Origin: an uncultured Mycoplasmatota bacterium | GTDB taxonomy: Bacteria > Bacillota_I > Bacilli_A > RF39 > UBA660 | Direction of reading: 5' to 3' | Length of the DNA: 47,687 nt | Assembly: GCA_900547225.1 (NCBI GenBank) | Contig: URFW01000009.1 | Coordinates: 1 to 47,687 of the forward strand | Shown: positions 33,902 to 41,345 of the stretch, one piece after another | Numbering within the stretch: the first letter of the stretch is position 1 | Layout: each line of letters opens with the position of its first letter | Notes under the pieces: model-generated | Seen by the model: the letters and a program-made list of their open reading frames with translations, nothing else | The model's database searches: none | Told to the model about the DNA's origin: nothing | Program-made: the position numbers and the translations under genes

Positions 33902-34762
33902 CTATTGAATATACAGTACTTTTTCTACTGAATAAAAATAGTAATTATTTCCCTTCTTAATAAAAGTGAATTTATATTGATTAAATTTATCTTTATTTTT
34001 AATTACATTTTTTGAGTCATTAACATCACTTGATTTAAAAACAGCAGAACACTTTACATCCCCACAAGCATTTGTATCATAATATTCATAAATTGGTTCA
34101 TCAGTTTCAATTAATTCGTCTGCATTATTATACCATTGTGCAATGAAAAGTTCTATTTTGCTACTGTCTTTTTGTGCACTTACTAACGTATAACCAGTTC
34201 CAAGAATCGGATCAACAGTGACATCTTCACCTAATAACTGATAATATCCTTTATTTAGTTTTACGTTACCAAGCTTATTTATGTTATAGTTATAAAACTC
34301 ACTTGCAATATCATAATTTCCAAAAATATCATAATATTTTTCTTTAATTTCTTCATATTTTATTTTGTTTGTTTTTTCTAGATCAAACTGATTCAAAACT
34401 AAACTCATCTTAAAATTATCATCCATATCATTATACGTCATATCTTCACAATAAAAAGCACACAAATCTTCAATATTACCATCGATTTTTTCATAAAAAG
34501 ACACATTTTCTATTTCTGAATATAATTTTTTTACAATCGAATCATCCAGTTGCAATTCTTCTTTTGAAGTTTTAATTGAATCATCTGATTGTATTTTTTT
34601 ACCTGAAGACTTAATTGGATTATTACTATTCTTATCTTTCAAATTATAACCTATCAAAAATGCAAGTGCAATTATTATTAATAATAATACTACTTTAAGA
34701 ATTCTTCTTATTATAATAGTTTTATTTGATGGTCTTCCAACATCGTTTTTCAATACTCCCAT
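33902..34762 (-). CDS. Single-pass membrane protein with cytoplasmic GRP motif
   Basis: I do not recognise the 286-residue protein. The N-terminal 20 residues carry NDVGRPSNKTIIIRR, an AT-hook-like Gly-Arg-Pro flanked by basic residues, followed by a membrane segment (ILKVVLLLIIIALAFLIGYNL). The rest would lie outside and is acidic, with FYEKIDGNIEDLCAFYCEDMTYND, a GYTLVSAQKDSSKIELFIAQWY strand and a paired-Cys segment near ACGDVKC. The start chosen is the ATG after AGAGGTGG; the GTG three codons earlier is part of that site. The same N-x-V-G-R-P motif recurs in the small protein at 39818. Confidence 0.7.
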   Translation of the reverse strand: MGVLKNDVGRPSNKTIIIRRILKVVLLLIIIALAFLIGYNLKDKNSNNPIKSSGKKIQSDDSIKTSKEELQLDDSIVKKLYSEIENVSFYEKIDGNIEDLCAFYCEDMTYNDMDDNFKMSLVLNQFDLEKTNKIKYEEIKEKYYDIFGNYDIASEFYNYNINKLGNVKLNKGYYQLLGEDVTVDPILGTGYTLVSAQKDSSKIELFIAQWYNNADELIETDEPIYEYYDTNACGDVKCSAVFKSSDVNDSKNVIKNKDKFNQYKFTFIKKGNNYYFYSVEKVLYIQ

Positions 34763-34824
34763 TTTATCCACCTCTTATTATAAGACTAGCACACATTTCA
34801 GTGACAGTCAATACACACTAAAGA

Positions 34825-34848
34825 AAAAAGAAGCTTTTAAAAGCTTCC
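34825..34848 (-). terminator. Intrinsic terminator
   Basis: GAAGCTTTTAAAAGCTTC hairpin on the minus strand followed by TTTTTTC, directly after the YjcZ-like gene. Confidence 0.8.
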
Positions 34849-34849
34849 C

Positions 34850-34984
34850 TTAGCATACAAACGAACCAACTATTATAGCAAGTAGAATATAAAGTACTAT
34901 TACTAGTAAGAATCCACTTCCTTTTCTTGCTCCGCCACATGGGTTGCAAGTGTTAGTTGTAGTTGAATTTCCGCAACATGCCAT
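34850..34984 (-). CDS. YjcZ-like small membrane protein, Cys-rich start
   Basis: A 44-residue protein with AAGGAGG 7 nt before its ATG. It starts MACCGNSTTTNTCNPCGG, four cysteines in the first 16 residues, then a single membrane segment GFLLVIVLYILLAIIVGSFV. The C-terminal hydrophobic pattern (LxxxLxxLLxIIVG) is that of the YjcZ family of tiny sporulation proteins in Bacillus. The family is recognised by pattern only. It has its own terminator and is followed upstream by a second similar gene. Confidence 0.75.
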   Translation of the reverse strand: MACCGNSTTTNTCNPCGGARKGSGFLLVIVLYILLAIIVGSFVC

Positions 34985-35006
34985 AGTTTAAACCTCCTTT
35001 TTTATA

Positions 35007-35090
35007 TTAAACGTAAGCACCTATGATGATTACTAATAAGATGAATAATACTAATATAATTCCAGCTCCGGATGCATAATTGTTTCCCAT
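35007..35090 (-). CDS. YjcZ-like tiny membrane protein
   Basis: A 27-residue peptide: MGNNYASGAGIILVLF then ILLVIIIGAYV. The Gly/Asn/Tyr-rich start and the single membrane segment closely match the YjcZ sporulation family (typically 26-50 residues). AGGAGG lies 7 nt from the ATG, which makes it more credible than a chance ORF. It precedes the 44-residue relative by 22 bases in the same direction, so the two are probably cotranscribed. Confidence 0.75.
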   Translation of the reverse strand: MGNNYASGAGIILVLFILLVIIIGAYV

Positions 35091-35169
35091 ATTTCATTCC
35101 TCCTTTTTGTCTTTTCAAAGTATTTTATGGTAATAGTATAAAATGTGTGATTATCTTTCTTTAAAAAAG

Positions 35170-35198
35170 TTGTGTTTTAGCATATAATTTGTTATGAT
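35170..35198 (+). promoter_or_regulatory. Promoter of the parvulin gene
   Basis: TTGTGT (35170-35175), 17-nt spacer, TATGAT (35193-35198), about 33 bases before the parvulin start codon. Confidence 0.6.
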
Positions 35199-35231
35199 AT
35201 ATAAGTACATTGATAGGAGGAAGATTAAATA

Positions 35232-36488
35232 ATGGCAGAAAAGAAAAACGCTTCAGGCAAAAAAACTACTGTTAGTAAGAGCTCTAAAACTGCACAAAAA
35301 AGCACTCAAGTAAAAAAGAGTGAAACTAAAAAAACAGTTAAGACTACAAAAAAAGCTCCTACTAAAAAAGAAACTGTAAAAAAAGAAGTTAAAATACCTA
35401 AAGTAGTTGATACTTACGAAGCAAAAATAAAAAAAGAAAAAAAGGATTCAAAGTTCAAAAGATGGTTTAATAACTTAACTTTAGAACAAATAATAGTTGG
35501 TGGTGTAATTATAATTGCCATACTATTAATAGTATTAATTGGTGTAAGTACAAAAAATACCAAGACTAAAAATGGTGATGATATAGTTGTTCAAATTGAT
35601 GGTAAAACAGTAACAGCAAACGAACTATATAAAGAACTTAAAAATCAAAGTGGTGAGCAAGTTGCAATTAACTTAATCGATGAATACATTCTAAATAAAG
35701 AATATAAAACAACTGACGAAATGGAAAAATCCGCAAAAAGTACCATTGAAAATTATAAGAAAACATATGGTGATAAATACGACCAATTCTTACAATATAA
35801 CGGTATTAGTGATGATTCACAGTTAAAGGAATTATTAATTAAAAATAGTAAATTAACTTCAGTTACCGAAGATTATATTAAAGAAACTTTAACAGAAAAA
35901 GAAATGAAAAAATACTATGATGAAAAAATAGTTGGTGATATTTCTGCTAAACATATTTTAATATCAACAGAAACTGATGATTCTGCAACTGATGAAGAAA
36001 AGGAAGCTAAAAAAGAAGAAGCTAAGAAAAAAGCAGAAGAAATTATTGCTAAACTTAAAAAAGGTGAAAACTTTGATAAGCTTGCAAAGAAATATTCTGA
36101 TGATGATCAAACTAAAAGTAAAGGTGGAGACTTAGGTTACTTTAACACAGGTGAAATGGAAGAAGCGTTTGAAACTGCTGCTTACAAACTTAACGTTAAT
36201 GAATATACTACCACTCCAGTAGAAACAAGTTACGGATATCACATCATTATGAAAACTGGTCAAAAAGATAAACCAAGTTACAAAAAATCAAAAGATAGTA
36301 TTAAAGAAAAACTAGTTGATGAAAAGAAAGATAATGATAGTACAATAAGCGTTAAGGCTATGATTGCATTAAGAAAAAAATATAACATTAAAATTAAAGA
36401 TAAGACCGTAAAAAACGATTATAATAGTTATATTAAAAATGCAACTACAACTACAACTACTACAACTACCACATCAAGTAGTAAATAA
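35232..36488 (+). CDS. Membrane-anchored parvulin-type peptidyl-prolyl isomerase (PrsA-like)
   Basis: 418 residues. The first ~85 are Lys/Thr-rich (KKTVKTTKKAPTKKETVKK) and cytoplasmic, followed by one membrane segment (IIVGGVIIIAILLIVLIGV, about residues 90-108) and an extracellular chaperone region. The parvulin domain runs from about 236 to 345: SAKHILIST, FDKLAKKYSDDDQTKSKGGDLGYF, and YGYHIIMKTG. The C-terminus is a Thr run. PrsA helps exported proteins fold after secretion. Unlike Bacillus PrsA it has no lipobox and is held by a signal anchor. AGGAGG lies 8 nt before the ATG. Confidence 0.92.
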   Translation: MAEKKNASGKKTTVSKSSKTAQKSTQVKKSETKKTVKTTKKAPTKKETVKKEVKIPKVVDTYEAKIKKEKKDSKFKRWFNNLTLEQIIVGGVIIIAILLIVLIGVSTKNTKTKNGDDIVVQIDGKTVTANELYKELKNQSGEQVAINLIDEYILNKEYKTTDEMEKSAKSTIENYKKTYGDKYDQFLQYNGISDDSQLKELLIKNSKLTSVTEDYIKETLTEKEMKKYYDEKIVGDISAKHILISTETDDSATDEEKEAKKEEAKKKAEEIIAKLKKGENFDKLAKKYSDDDQTKSKGGDLGYFNTGEMEEAFETAAYKLNVNEYTTTPVETSYGYHIIMKTGQKDKPSYKKSKDSIKEKLVDEKKDNDSTISVKAMIALRKKYNIKIKDKTVKNDYNSYIKNATTTTTTTTTTSSSK

Positions 36489-36520
36489 AAAAAGGCTTTT
36501 ACTTTTAAGCCTTTTTTAAT
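36488..36520. terminator. Bidirectional terminator
   Basis: AAAAGGCTTTTACTTTTAAGCCTTTT hairpin with A and T runs on both sides, between the parvulin gene and convergent recX. Confidence 0.85.
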
Positions 36521-37286
36521 TTTCTTCTTTTAATACTTCTTTTATATCAGATGCAGTATATCCTTTAGAATATAGTTTTTGTGATATAAAATACAAAAGT
36601 TCTTGTCCGTTATATTTTACTTTATACTTATTATATAGTTTTTCATAATCCTTTTTAAGTTTTGATTTATCTGATGTTATTTCTTTACCCGTCAATATAC
36701 TTGTTACTAAATCTTTAGAATATCCCAAATTAACAAAGTGATTAATTAGTTTTATTTTAATAGCATTTTGACTACCCTTTTTAATTTTTAATTCCTTATC
36801 AATTAGCTTATTTAATTTTTCTTCTACTTTTCTTTGATCTATTAGTGCTATTTCACTTTCAATTATATCTTTATTAACCCCATACTTTATTAACTCCATC
36901 TTAATTTTTTGAGGTCCTTTATTTGTTAAATTCATACTATCGTTAATGAATGACTTTGTATATTTTAAATCATTTAAATAGCCTTCTTTAATAAGTCTTT
37001 CTGATACTTTGTTTGCTACTAAATTATTAAACCCTTTTTTTATTAGATAATCATTTATTTCTTTTATACTTCTCATTTTAACCGAGATATAACCTAATGC
37101 TAATGTGTAGGCATACATATCGTTATTTTGTTTTTTTAAAGCCTCTAGTAACTCATCTGATATTTCTTTTGTTATTAAAAGATTGTTTTTTATTATTACA
37201 TCTTCATATAAAGTTATATCACTATTATTATCTAAATATAACTTATATTTATCTTTTGATTGTTTTTTAAATTTTAGTATTTTCAT
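36516..37286 (-). CDS. recX: Regulatory protein RecX
   Basis: RecX binds the RecA filament and limits its activity. The 256-residue protein has the RecX repeats of three-helix units: ALGYISVKMRSIKEINDYLIKKGF (about residues 63-86), VSERLIKEGYLNDLKYTKSFINDS (about 93-116), and NKGPQKIKMELIKYGV, with two more units to the C-terminus ending YFISQKLYSKGYTASDIKEVL. The N-terminal 60 residues are an extension seen in Firmicute forms. recA is not in the window. It is followed upstream by rpoZ in the same direction. Confidence 0.93.
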   Translation of the reverse strand: MKILKFKKQSKDKYKLYLDNNSDITLYEDVIIKNNLLITKEISDELLEALKKQNNDMYAYTLALGYISVKMRSIKEINDYLIKKGFNNLVANKVSERLIKEGYLNDLKYTKSFINDSMNLTNKGPQKIKMELIKYGVNKDIIESEIALIDQRKVEEKLNKLIDKELKIKKGSQNAIKIKLINHFVNLGYSKDLVTSILTGKEITSDKSKLKKDYEKLYNKYKVKYNGQELLYFISQKLYSKGYTASDIKEVLKEEN

Positions 37287-37319
37287 AAAATACCTCCGTA
37301 TAAGAAAAAAAACATAATA

Positions 37320-37514
37320 CTATTTTACTTGTATTAAGTCTTCCATCACTTCTTCTAGTGCTCTACCAATGTTCTTAGAACACTTATATTTTGATTCTGG
37401 CATTTGTAAATGTCCAGTTTCTGTTATTTCTTTAGCTCTTCTTGCTGCAACATGAACAAGTAAGTACTTAGAACCAACCTTTGTAAGTAGTTTATCAATT
37501 GATGGATAAATCAC
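37320..37514 (-). CDS. rpoZ: RNA polymerase omega subunit
   Basis: Small subunit that helps assemble RNA polymerase. About 64 residues, with IYPSIDKLLTKVGSKYLLV and the family signature HVAARRAKEITETG. I chose the GTG at 37514 because GGAAGG lies 8 nt upstream and the sequence then starts with the family consensus; the GTG nine bases earlier overlaps that site. In many Firmicutes gmk, priA and coaBC flank rpoZ, but they are not present here. Confidence 0.92.
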   Translation of the reverse strand: MIYPSIDKLLTKVGSKYLLVHVAARRAKEITETGHLQMPESKYKCSKNIGRALEEVMEDLIQVK

Positions 37515-37582
37515 TAATATCACCTTCCCTAATCATAGTATATAACAAGTGTAATTATAATATCAAGTTATTTTACATTTTT

Positions 37583-37996
37583 TTACATAGTTTTCGTCTT
37601 TTTTGTATTATATACTTTTTTACTAACTACATCAATTATTTCTTTCATAACCTTTAAGGCCTTTTCATCAAAATCTATGTTTGACTCTTTTGCTTTTTCT
37701 TTTCCTTCTTCATACACATTTCTTGATTTGTTAAACAAAGAATTTAACTCGTCATAAGACATTTTAGATGAATCATAATTTTCTTCATAATAACTTCTTA
37801 GTAAGTTTTTATCTCCTAATGATTCTATACAAATATCAACCCCAAATAAGCCTTCTACTAAAGGATATAGGCCGTCAACATAGTTTATATCATCCCTATT
37901 ATTTCCACAAAGTGTATCTAACGCGTGTAACCCAATTATTTGTCTTATCGTATCCTTTTCTTTTTGCCATTTTTGATATGTTTCTTCTCTTGTCAT
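37583..37996 (-). CDS. Hypothetical cytoplasmic protein
   Basis: I do not recognise this 137-residue protein. It is helical, charged, and has no membrane segment. It has one Cys-containing stretch (ALDTLCGNNRDDINY) and LYPLVEGLFGVDICIESLG near the middle, with a Lys-rich end. A GGAG-type site (AGGAG) precedes the ATG. It stands between rpoZ and the CotD-like gene in the same direction. Codon use fits its neighbours, so I treat it as real. Confidence 0.65.
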   Translation of the reverse strand: MTREETYQKWQKEKDTIRQIIGLHALDTLCGNNRDDINYVDGLYPLVEGLFGVDICIESLGDKNLLRSYYEENYDSSKMSYDELNSLFNKSRNVYEEGKEKAKESNIDFDEKALKVMKEIIDVVSKKVYNTKKTKTM

Positions 37997-38074
37997 ATTA
38001 AATCTCCTAAAGTTTAAACTAACTTAATTATAACATATTTTAAGTAATTATTTATATTTATTTTTATGCAAAGA

Positions 38075-38101
38075 AAAAGAAGATATTTCCTATCTCCTTT
38101 A
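38075..38101 (-). terminator. Intrinsic terminator of the CotD-like gene
   Basis: AAAGGAGATA GGAA ATATCTTCTTT hairpin followed by TTC on the minus strand, just after the stop codon. Confidence 0.6.
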
Positions 38102-38371
38102 GAAGTTTTGTCCGCAGCAGCCTGGATCTATGTTAGTTACTGTGTTTTCTACAGAACAAGTATACTCTGGTCTATAAGTATGTTCTATTATATGATTGTT
38201 TATTATTTTTGTATGAATAGGACATACGTGTTCGACCTTATGACATATATTTCTTTCTATACATCTTTCTACCGGTTGTTCTACTATTGGATCACATCCA
38301 CATGGATCTTGACTCATGCAGCATTCCTGTTGCCATGCGTTTTGACAACATTTGTTATTATTAAAAAACAT
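38099..38371 (-). CDS. CotD-like Cys/His-rich spore coat protein
   Basis: A 90-residue protein rich in Cys, His and Val. It has repeated Cys pairs (KCCQNAWQQECC, CGCDPIVEQP) followed by a long beta-like stretch with HKVEHVCPIHTKIINNHIIEH and a final GCCGQNF. This composition and the alternating I/V-H pattern resemble the CotD/YhfH-type inner-coat family of Bacillus. The match is by pattern and composition. It lies downstream of ffh in the same direction, with a 70-base gap. GGGGG precedes the ATG. It fits the sporulation genes elsewhere in the window. Confidence 0.8.
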   Translation of the reverse strand: MFFNNNKCCQNAWQQECCMSQDPCGCDPIVEQPVERCIERNICHKVEHVCPIHTKIINNHIIEHTYRPEYTCSVENTVTNIDPGCCGQNF

Positions 38372-38442
38372 TTAAATCCCCCTTACCTACTTTATAGTAT
38401 GAGACATTTAAACGTTTGAATAGGTTATAGTTTAATTATTGA

Positions 38443-39750
38443 CTAAAAAGGCATTTTAAAGTTGCCGTTTTTCATCATTTTCATCATTTTCTTCATTTGA
38501 TCAAACTGATTTAATAATTTGTTAACTTCTTGCACACTAGTACCACTACCATTTGCTATTCTTTGTTTTCTAGATGACTTTATTATATCCGGATTTTTCC
38601 TTTCTTTTATGGTCATAGAAGATATAATAGCTTCTAACCTTGCAAATTGCTTAGGGTCTATGCTTATGTTGTTAAGTCCCATCTTTCTAGCTCCTGGAAG
38701 TAATTTAAGTAAATTCTCAAGTGGGCCTAGCTTTTTTATTTGCCTTAATTGAGATAAAAAGTCTTCTAAGTCCATCTTACCTGATTGCATTTTTTTAGCA
38801 GTTGTCATAGCTTCTTTTTCATCAATTACGCTTTCAGCCTTTTCAATGATTGACATAATGTCACCATTACCTAAGATTCTAGAGACCATTCTTTCTGGTT
38901 CAAATTCAGTTAAACCATCTAATTTTTCAGATGTACCAATAAACTTAATTGGAACGCCTGTTAAATGTCTTGCAGAAAGGGCTACACCACCTTTAGTGTC
39001 ACCATCCATCTTTGTTAATATTGTTCCAGTAAGAGGAAGTTTATCATTAAAACCATTTATAACGTTTATAGCATCTTGACCTATCATCGCATCTATTACT
39101 AAAATTATCTCACTTGGATTTACTTTTTCATTAATGCTCTTAAGTTCATCCATCAACTTTTCATCTACGTGAAGACGTCCTGCAGTATCAATTAAGACTA
39201 AGTCATAACCCTTTTCTTTAGCATAATTAACACCATTTTCTGCTATTTTAACAGCATCATTTTGTCCTTCTTCATAAACTTCTATGTTAAGTTCACGTCC
39301 TAATTGTTTTAATTGGTCTATTGCTGCTGGACGGTATACATCTGCCGCGATTAAAAGAGGCTTTTTTCCTTTTTTCTTTCTAAGTAGATTAGCTAGTTTT
39401 CCAATTGTTGTTGTTTTACCACTTCCTTGAAGACCAACTAACATAATAATGCTAGGATTAGAAGACAAATCAAGACTAGAATTTCCATCTCCTAATAATT
39501 CTAATAATTCATCCTTTAATATTTTTAAGAATACATCCCCTGGTTTTAAAGACTTTTTAACTTCTTCACCAAGTGCCTTTTCTTTTACTTTATTAGTAAA
39601 TTCTTTTACTACTTTATAGTTAACATCTGCTTCTAATAGAGCAAGTCTTACTTCACGCATAGCATCACTTATGTTATCTTCTGTTATGGTTCCGTACCCT
39701 TTTATTTTATTTATAGCATTTTCTAATTTTTCAGTTAAACTTTCAAACAT
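38443..39750 (-). CDS. ffh: Signal recognition particle protein Ffh
   Basis: GTPase that, with 4.5S/scRNA, takes nascent membrane and exported proteins to FtsY. 435 residues: an N domain (MFESLTEKLENAINKIKGYG), the G domain with GLQGSGKTTTIGKLA (about residue 105), DTAGRLHVDE, TKMDGDTKGG, and a Met-rich M domain ending FDQMKKMMKMMKNGNFKMPF. The upstream GTG lies in the AAAGGTG ribosome binding site, so the ATG at 39750 was chosen. It is downstream of ftsY and ylxM as in other Firmicutes, with one extra small gene in between. Confidence 0.98.
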   Translation of the reverse strand: MFESLTEKLENAINKIKGYGTITEDNISDAMREVRLALLEADVNYKVVKEFTNKVKEKALGEEVKKSLKPGDVFLKILKDELLELLGDGNSSLDLSSNPSIIMLVGLQGSGKTTTIGKLANLLRKKKGKKPLLIAADVYRPAAIDQLKQLGRELNIEVYEEGQNDAVKIAENGVNYAKEKGYDLVLIDTAGRLHVDEKLMDELKSINEKVNPSEIILVIDAMIGQDAINVINGFNDKLPLTGTILTKMDGDTKGGVALSARHLTGVPIKFIGTSEKLDGLTEFEPERMVSRILGNGDIMSIIEKAESVIDEKEAMTTAKKMQSGKMDLEDFLSQLRQIKKLGPLENLLKLLPGARKMGLNNISIDPKQFARLEAIISSMTIKERKNPDIIKSSRKQRIANGSGTSVQEVNKLLNQFDQMKKMMKMMKNGNFKMPF

Positions 39751-39774
39751 ATCTATCACCTTTTTTAATTATAC

Positions 39775-39801
39775 AAAAAAACCAGACCTAAGTCCAGTTT
39801 T
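39775..39801 (-). terminator. Intrinsic terminator upstream of ffh
   Basis: AACTGGAC TTAG GTCTGGTT hairpin followed by TTTTTGT on the minus strand, just after the GRP-motif miniprotein gene and about 25 bases before ffh. It suggests ffh has a separate promoter or is attenuated. Confidence 0.7.
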
Positions 39802-39817
39802 GATGACACATAATGTA

Positions 39818-40009
39818 TTATTTAACCGCTAAATATAAGACTATGCATGCTACTATAAGTATTACTGCTGCTAAAATTAAAGCATCTCCGTATTTATCTA
39901 ATACTACGTTATTATTATTTAGCTTAAAACTTTTTTTTGTTTCCATAAGTGTTTCAGCACCATATTTTTTCTTAGGTCTGCCAACTGGATTTGAACTTTT
40001 TTTAGCCAT
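39818..40009 (-). CDS. Small membrane protein with AT-hook-like start
   Basis: A 63-residue protein with a clear AAGGAG site. The basic start MAKKSSNPVGRPKKKYG contains G-R-P-K-K-K, the AT-hook core; residues 44-62 (LILAAVILIVACIVLYLAV) are a membrane segment. Thus a short DNA-binding-like head would face the cytoplasm. I do not know its family. It lies between ylxM and ffh. The larger protein at 33902 has the same N-x-V-G-R-P element before its membrane segment. The terminator right after it favours a real gene. Confidence 0.75.
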   Translation of the reverse strand: MAKKSSNPVGRPKKKYGAETLMETKKSFKLNNNNVVLDKYGDALILAAVILIVACIVLYLAVK

Positions 40010-40075
40010 ATTTCTAACTCCTTTTTATCTTCTTTTACATTTATAATTATATCACTTTTCATCTTAAATACAAGA

Positions 40076-40372
40076 CTATTTTAAGACTTCATACACAAGT
40101 TTACGTAAATTTTCATCCTTTATTTCATCTATTTTTGCTTTTGTTTTTTTATCTTTTTTATACAAGCCTAACTTTTCCTCATAAAATAATAACTTTTCTT
40201 CACTACTTTTCAAATGTTTATGGACGTTATTTCTACTTACATTATCATTTTGCGCTATTTCTGCAAGAGATAAATTATCAAAGTAATAATCTTCAAAATA
40301 TCTTCTATTATCAACACTTAATAAATCACCGTAATAGTCATATAAAATAATTAAATAATCTCTCTCTTTCAT
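40076..40372 (-). CDS. ylxM: YlxM-type helix-turn-helix protein
   Basis: 98 residues with a sigma region 4-like helix-turn-helix: RRYFEDYYFDNLSLAEIAQ then NVSRNNVHKHLKSSEEKL. YlxM family proteins are encoded with ffh and ftsY in Firmicutes and have been proposed to modulate SRP GTPase activity. The stop codon is 1 base from the ftsY stop-to-start junction, so the gene is cotranscribed with ftsY. Length is near the 105-110 usual. Confidence 0.92.
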   Translation of the reverse strand: MKERDYLIILYDYYGDLLSVDNRRYFEDYYFDNLSLAEIAQNDNVSRNNVHKHLKSSEEKLLFYEEKLGLYKKDKKTKAKIDEIKDENLRKLVYEVLK

Positions 40373-40373
40373 A

Positions 40374-41345
40374 TTACATCATATCCTTAAATAAGCCATA
40401 TATATATTTTTCTATGTCAAAGTCTTGCAAGTCTTCCTCTTTTTCTCCTAAACCAATATATCTTACCGGAACTCCTACTTCATCTTTTATTGCAAGAACA
40501 ATTCCACCTTTTGCAGTTCCATCTAATTTAGTTAATACTATGCCAGTTAGATTAGTAATTTCCTTAAATGATTTAGCTTGACTAATACCATTTTGACCAG
40601 TTGTTGCATCTACTACTAAGAATGTTTCATGTGGTGCACCTTCTATTATCCTACTTCCAACTTTATTTATTTTTTCTAACTCTTTCATTAAGTTAACTTT
40701 GTTTTGAAGTCTACCTGCTGTATCAATTAAAACCATATCATATTTATCTTGCACAGCCTTTTCTAATCCTTTATAAACAACGCTTGCAGGATCTTTGGTA
40801 TTATCATCTTTTACAACATCACAGCCTATTTTTTCTCCCCATGATTCTAATTGTTCTTTAGCTCCAGCACGAAATGTATCCGCTGCAACTAAAAGTACTT
40901 TCTTGCCATCTTTTTTAAACTTTGAAGCAAGCTTTGCGATGGTTGTTGTTTTACCAACACCATTTACCCCAACAAATAAAATAACCGTTGGCCCGTTTGG
41001 ATTATAATTTATTTTGTTAGTTAAAATATCATCATTTACATATATTATAAATAATTCATCAACTATTATCTCAGTTAATTCCTCTGGATTAGTAATTTTT
41101 TCTTTACTAACTCTTTCCTGCAATTTATCCATGAAATCCATAACGGTATTAACACCAATATCCGCATTAATTAAAAGCTCCTCTAACTCTTCAAAATAGT
41201 TATCATTAATCTTACTATATTCTTTTGATAAGTCAGCTAACTTATTAACAAAACTCTTTCTTGTTTTTGAAAGACCTTTTTCATATGTATTTACATCTTT
41301 AGATTCTTTTTTAAAAGCAGCTTTAATTTTACTAAATAGACCCAT
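40374..41345 (-). CDS. ftsY: Signal recognition particle receptor FtsY
   Basis: Membrane-associated GTPase that docks Ffh-bound ribosomes to the translocon. 323 residues: a short amphipathic start (MGLFSKIKAAFKKES), an N domain, and a G domain with GVNGVGKTTTIAKLASKF (about residue 124), ADTFRAGAKEQL, DTAGRLQNKVNLM, TKLDGTAKGG and GLGEKEEDLQDFD. There is no long acidic N-terminal region, as usual in Firmicutes. The ATG at 41345 fits the family start; an in-frame ATG 12 bases upstream is possible. It overlaps the end of the preceding gene by 14 bases. Confidence 0.97.
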   Translation of the reverse strand: MGLFSKIKAAFKKESKDVNTYEKGLSKTRKSFVNKLADLSKEYSKINDNYFEELEELLINADIGVNTVMDFMDKLQERVSKEKITNPEELTEIIVDELFIIYVNDDILTNKINYNPNGPTVILFVGVNGVGKTTTIAKLASKFKKDGKKVLLVAADTFRAGAKEQLESWGEKIGCDVVKDDNTKDPASVVYKGLEKAVQDKYDMVLIDTAGRLQNKVNLMKELEKINKVGSRIIEGAPHETFLVVDATTGQNGISQAKSFKEITNLTGIVLTKLDGTAKGGIVLAIKDEVGVPVRYIGLGEKEEDLQDFDIEKYIYGLFKDMM

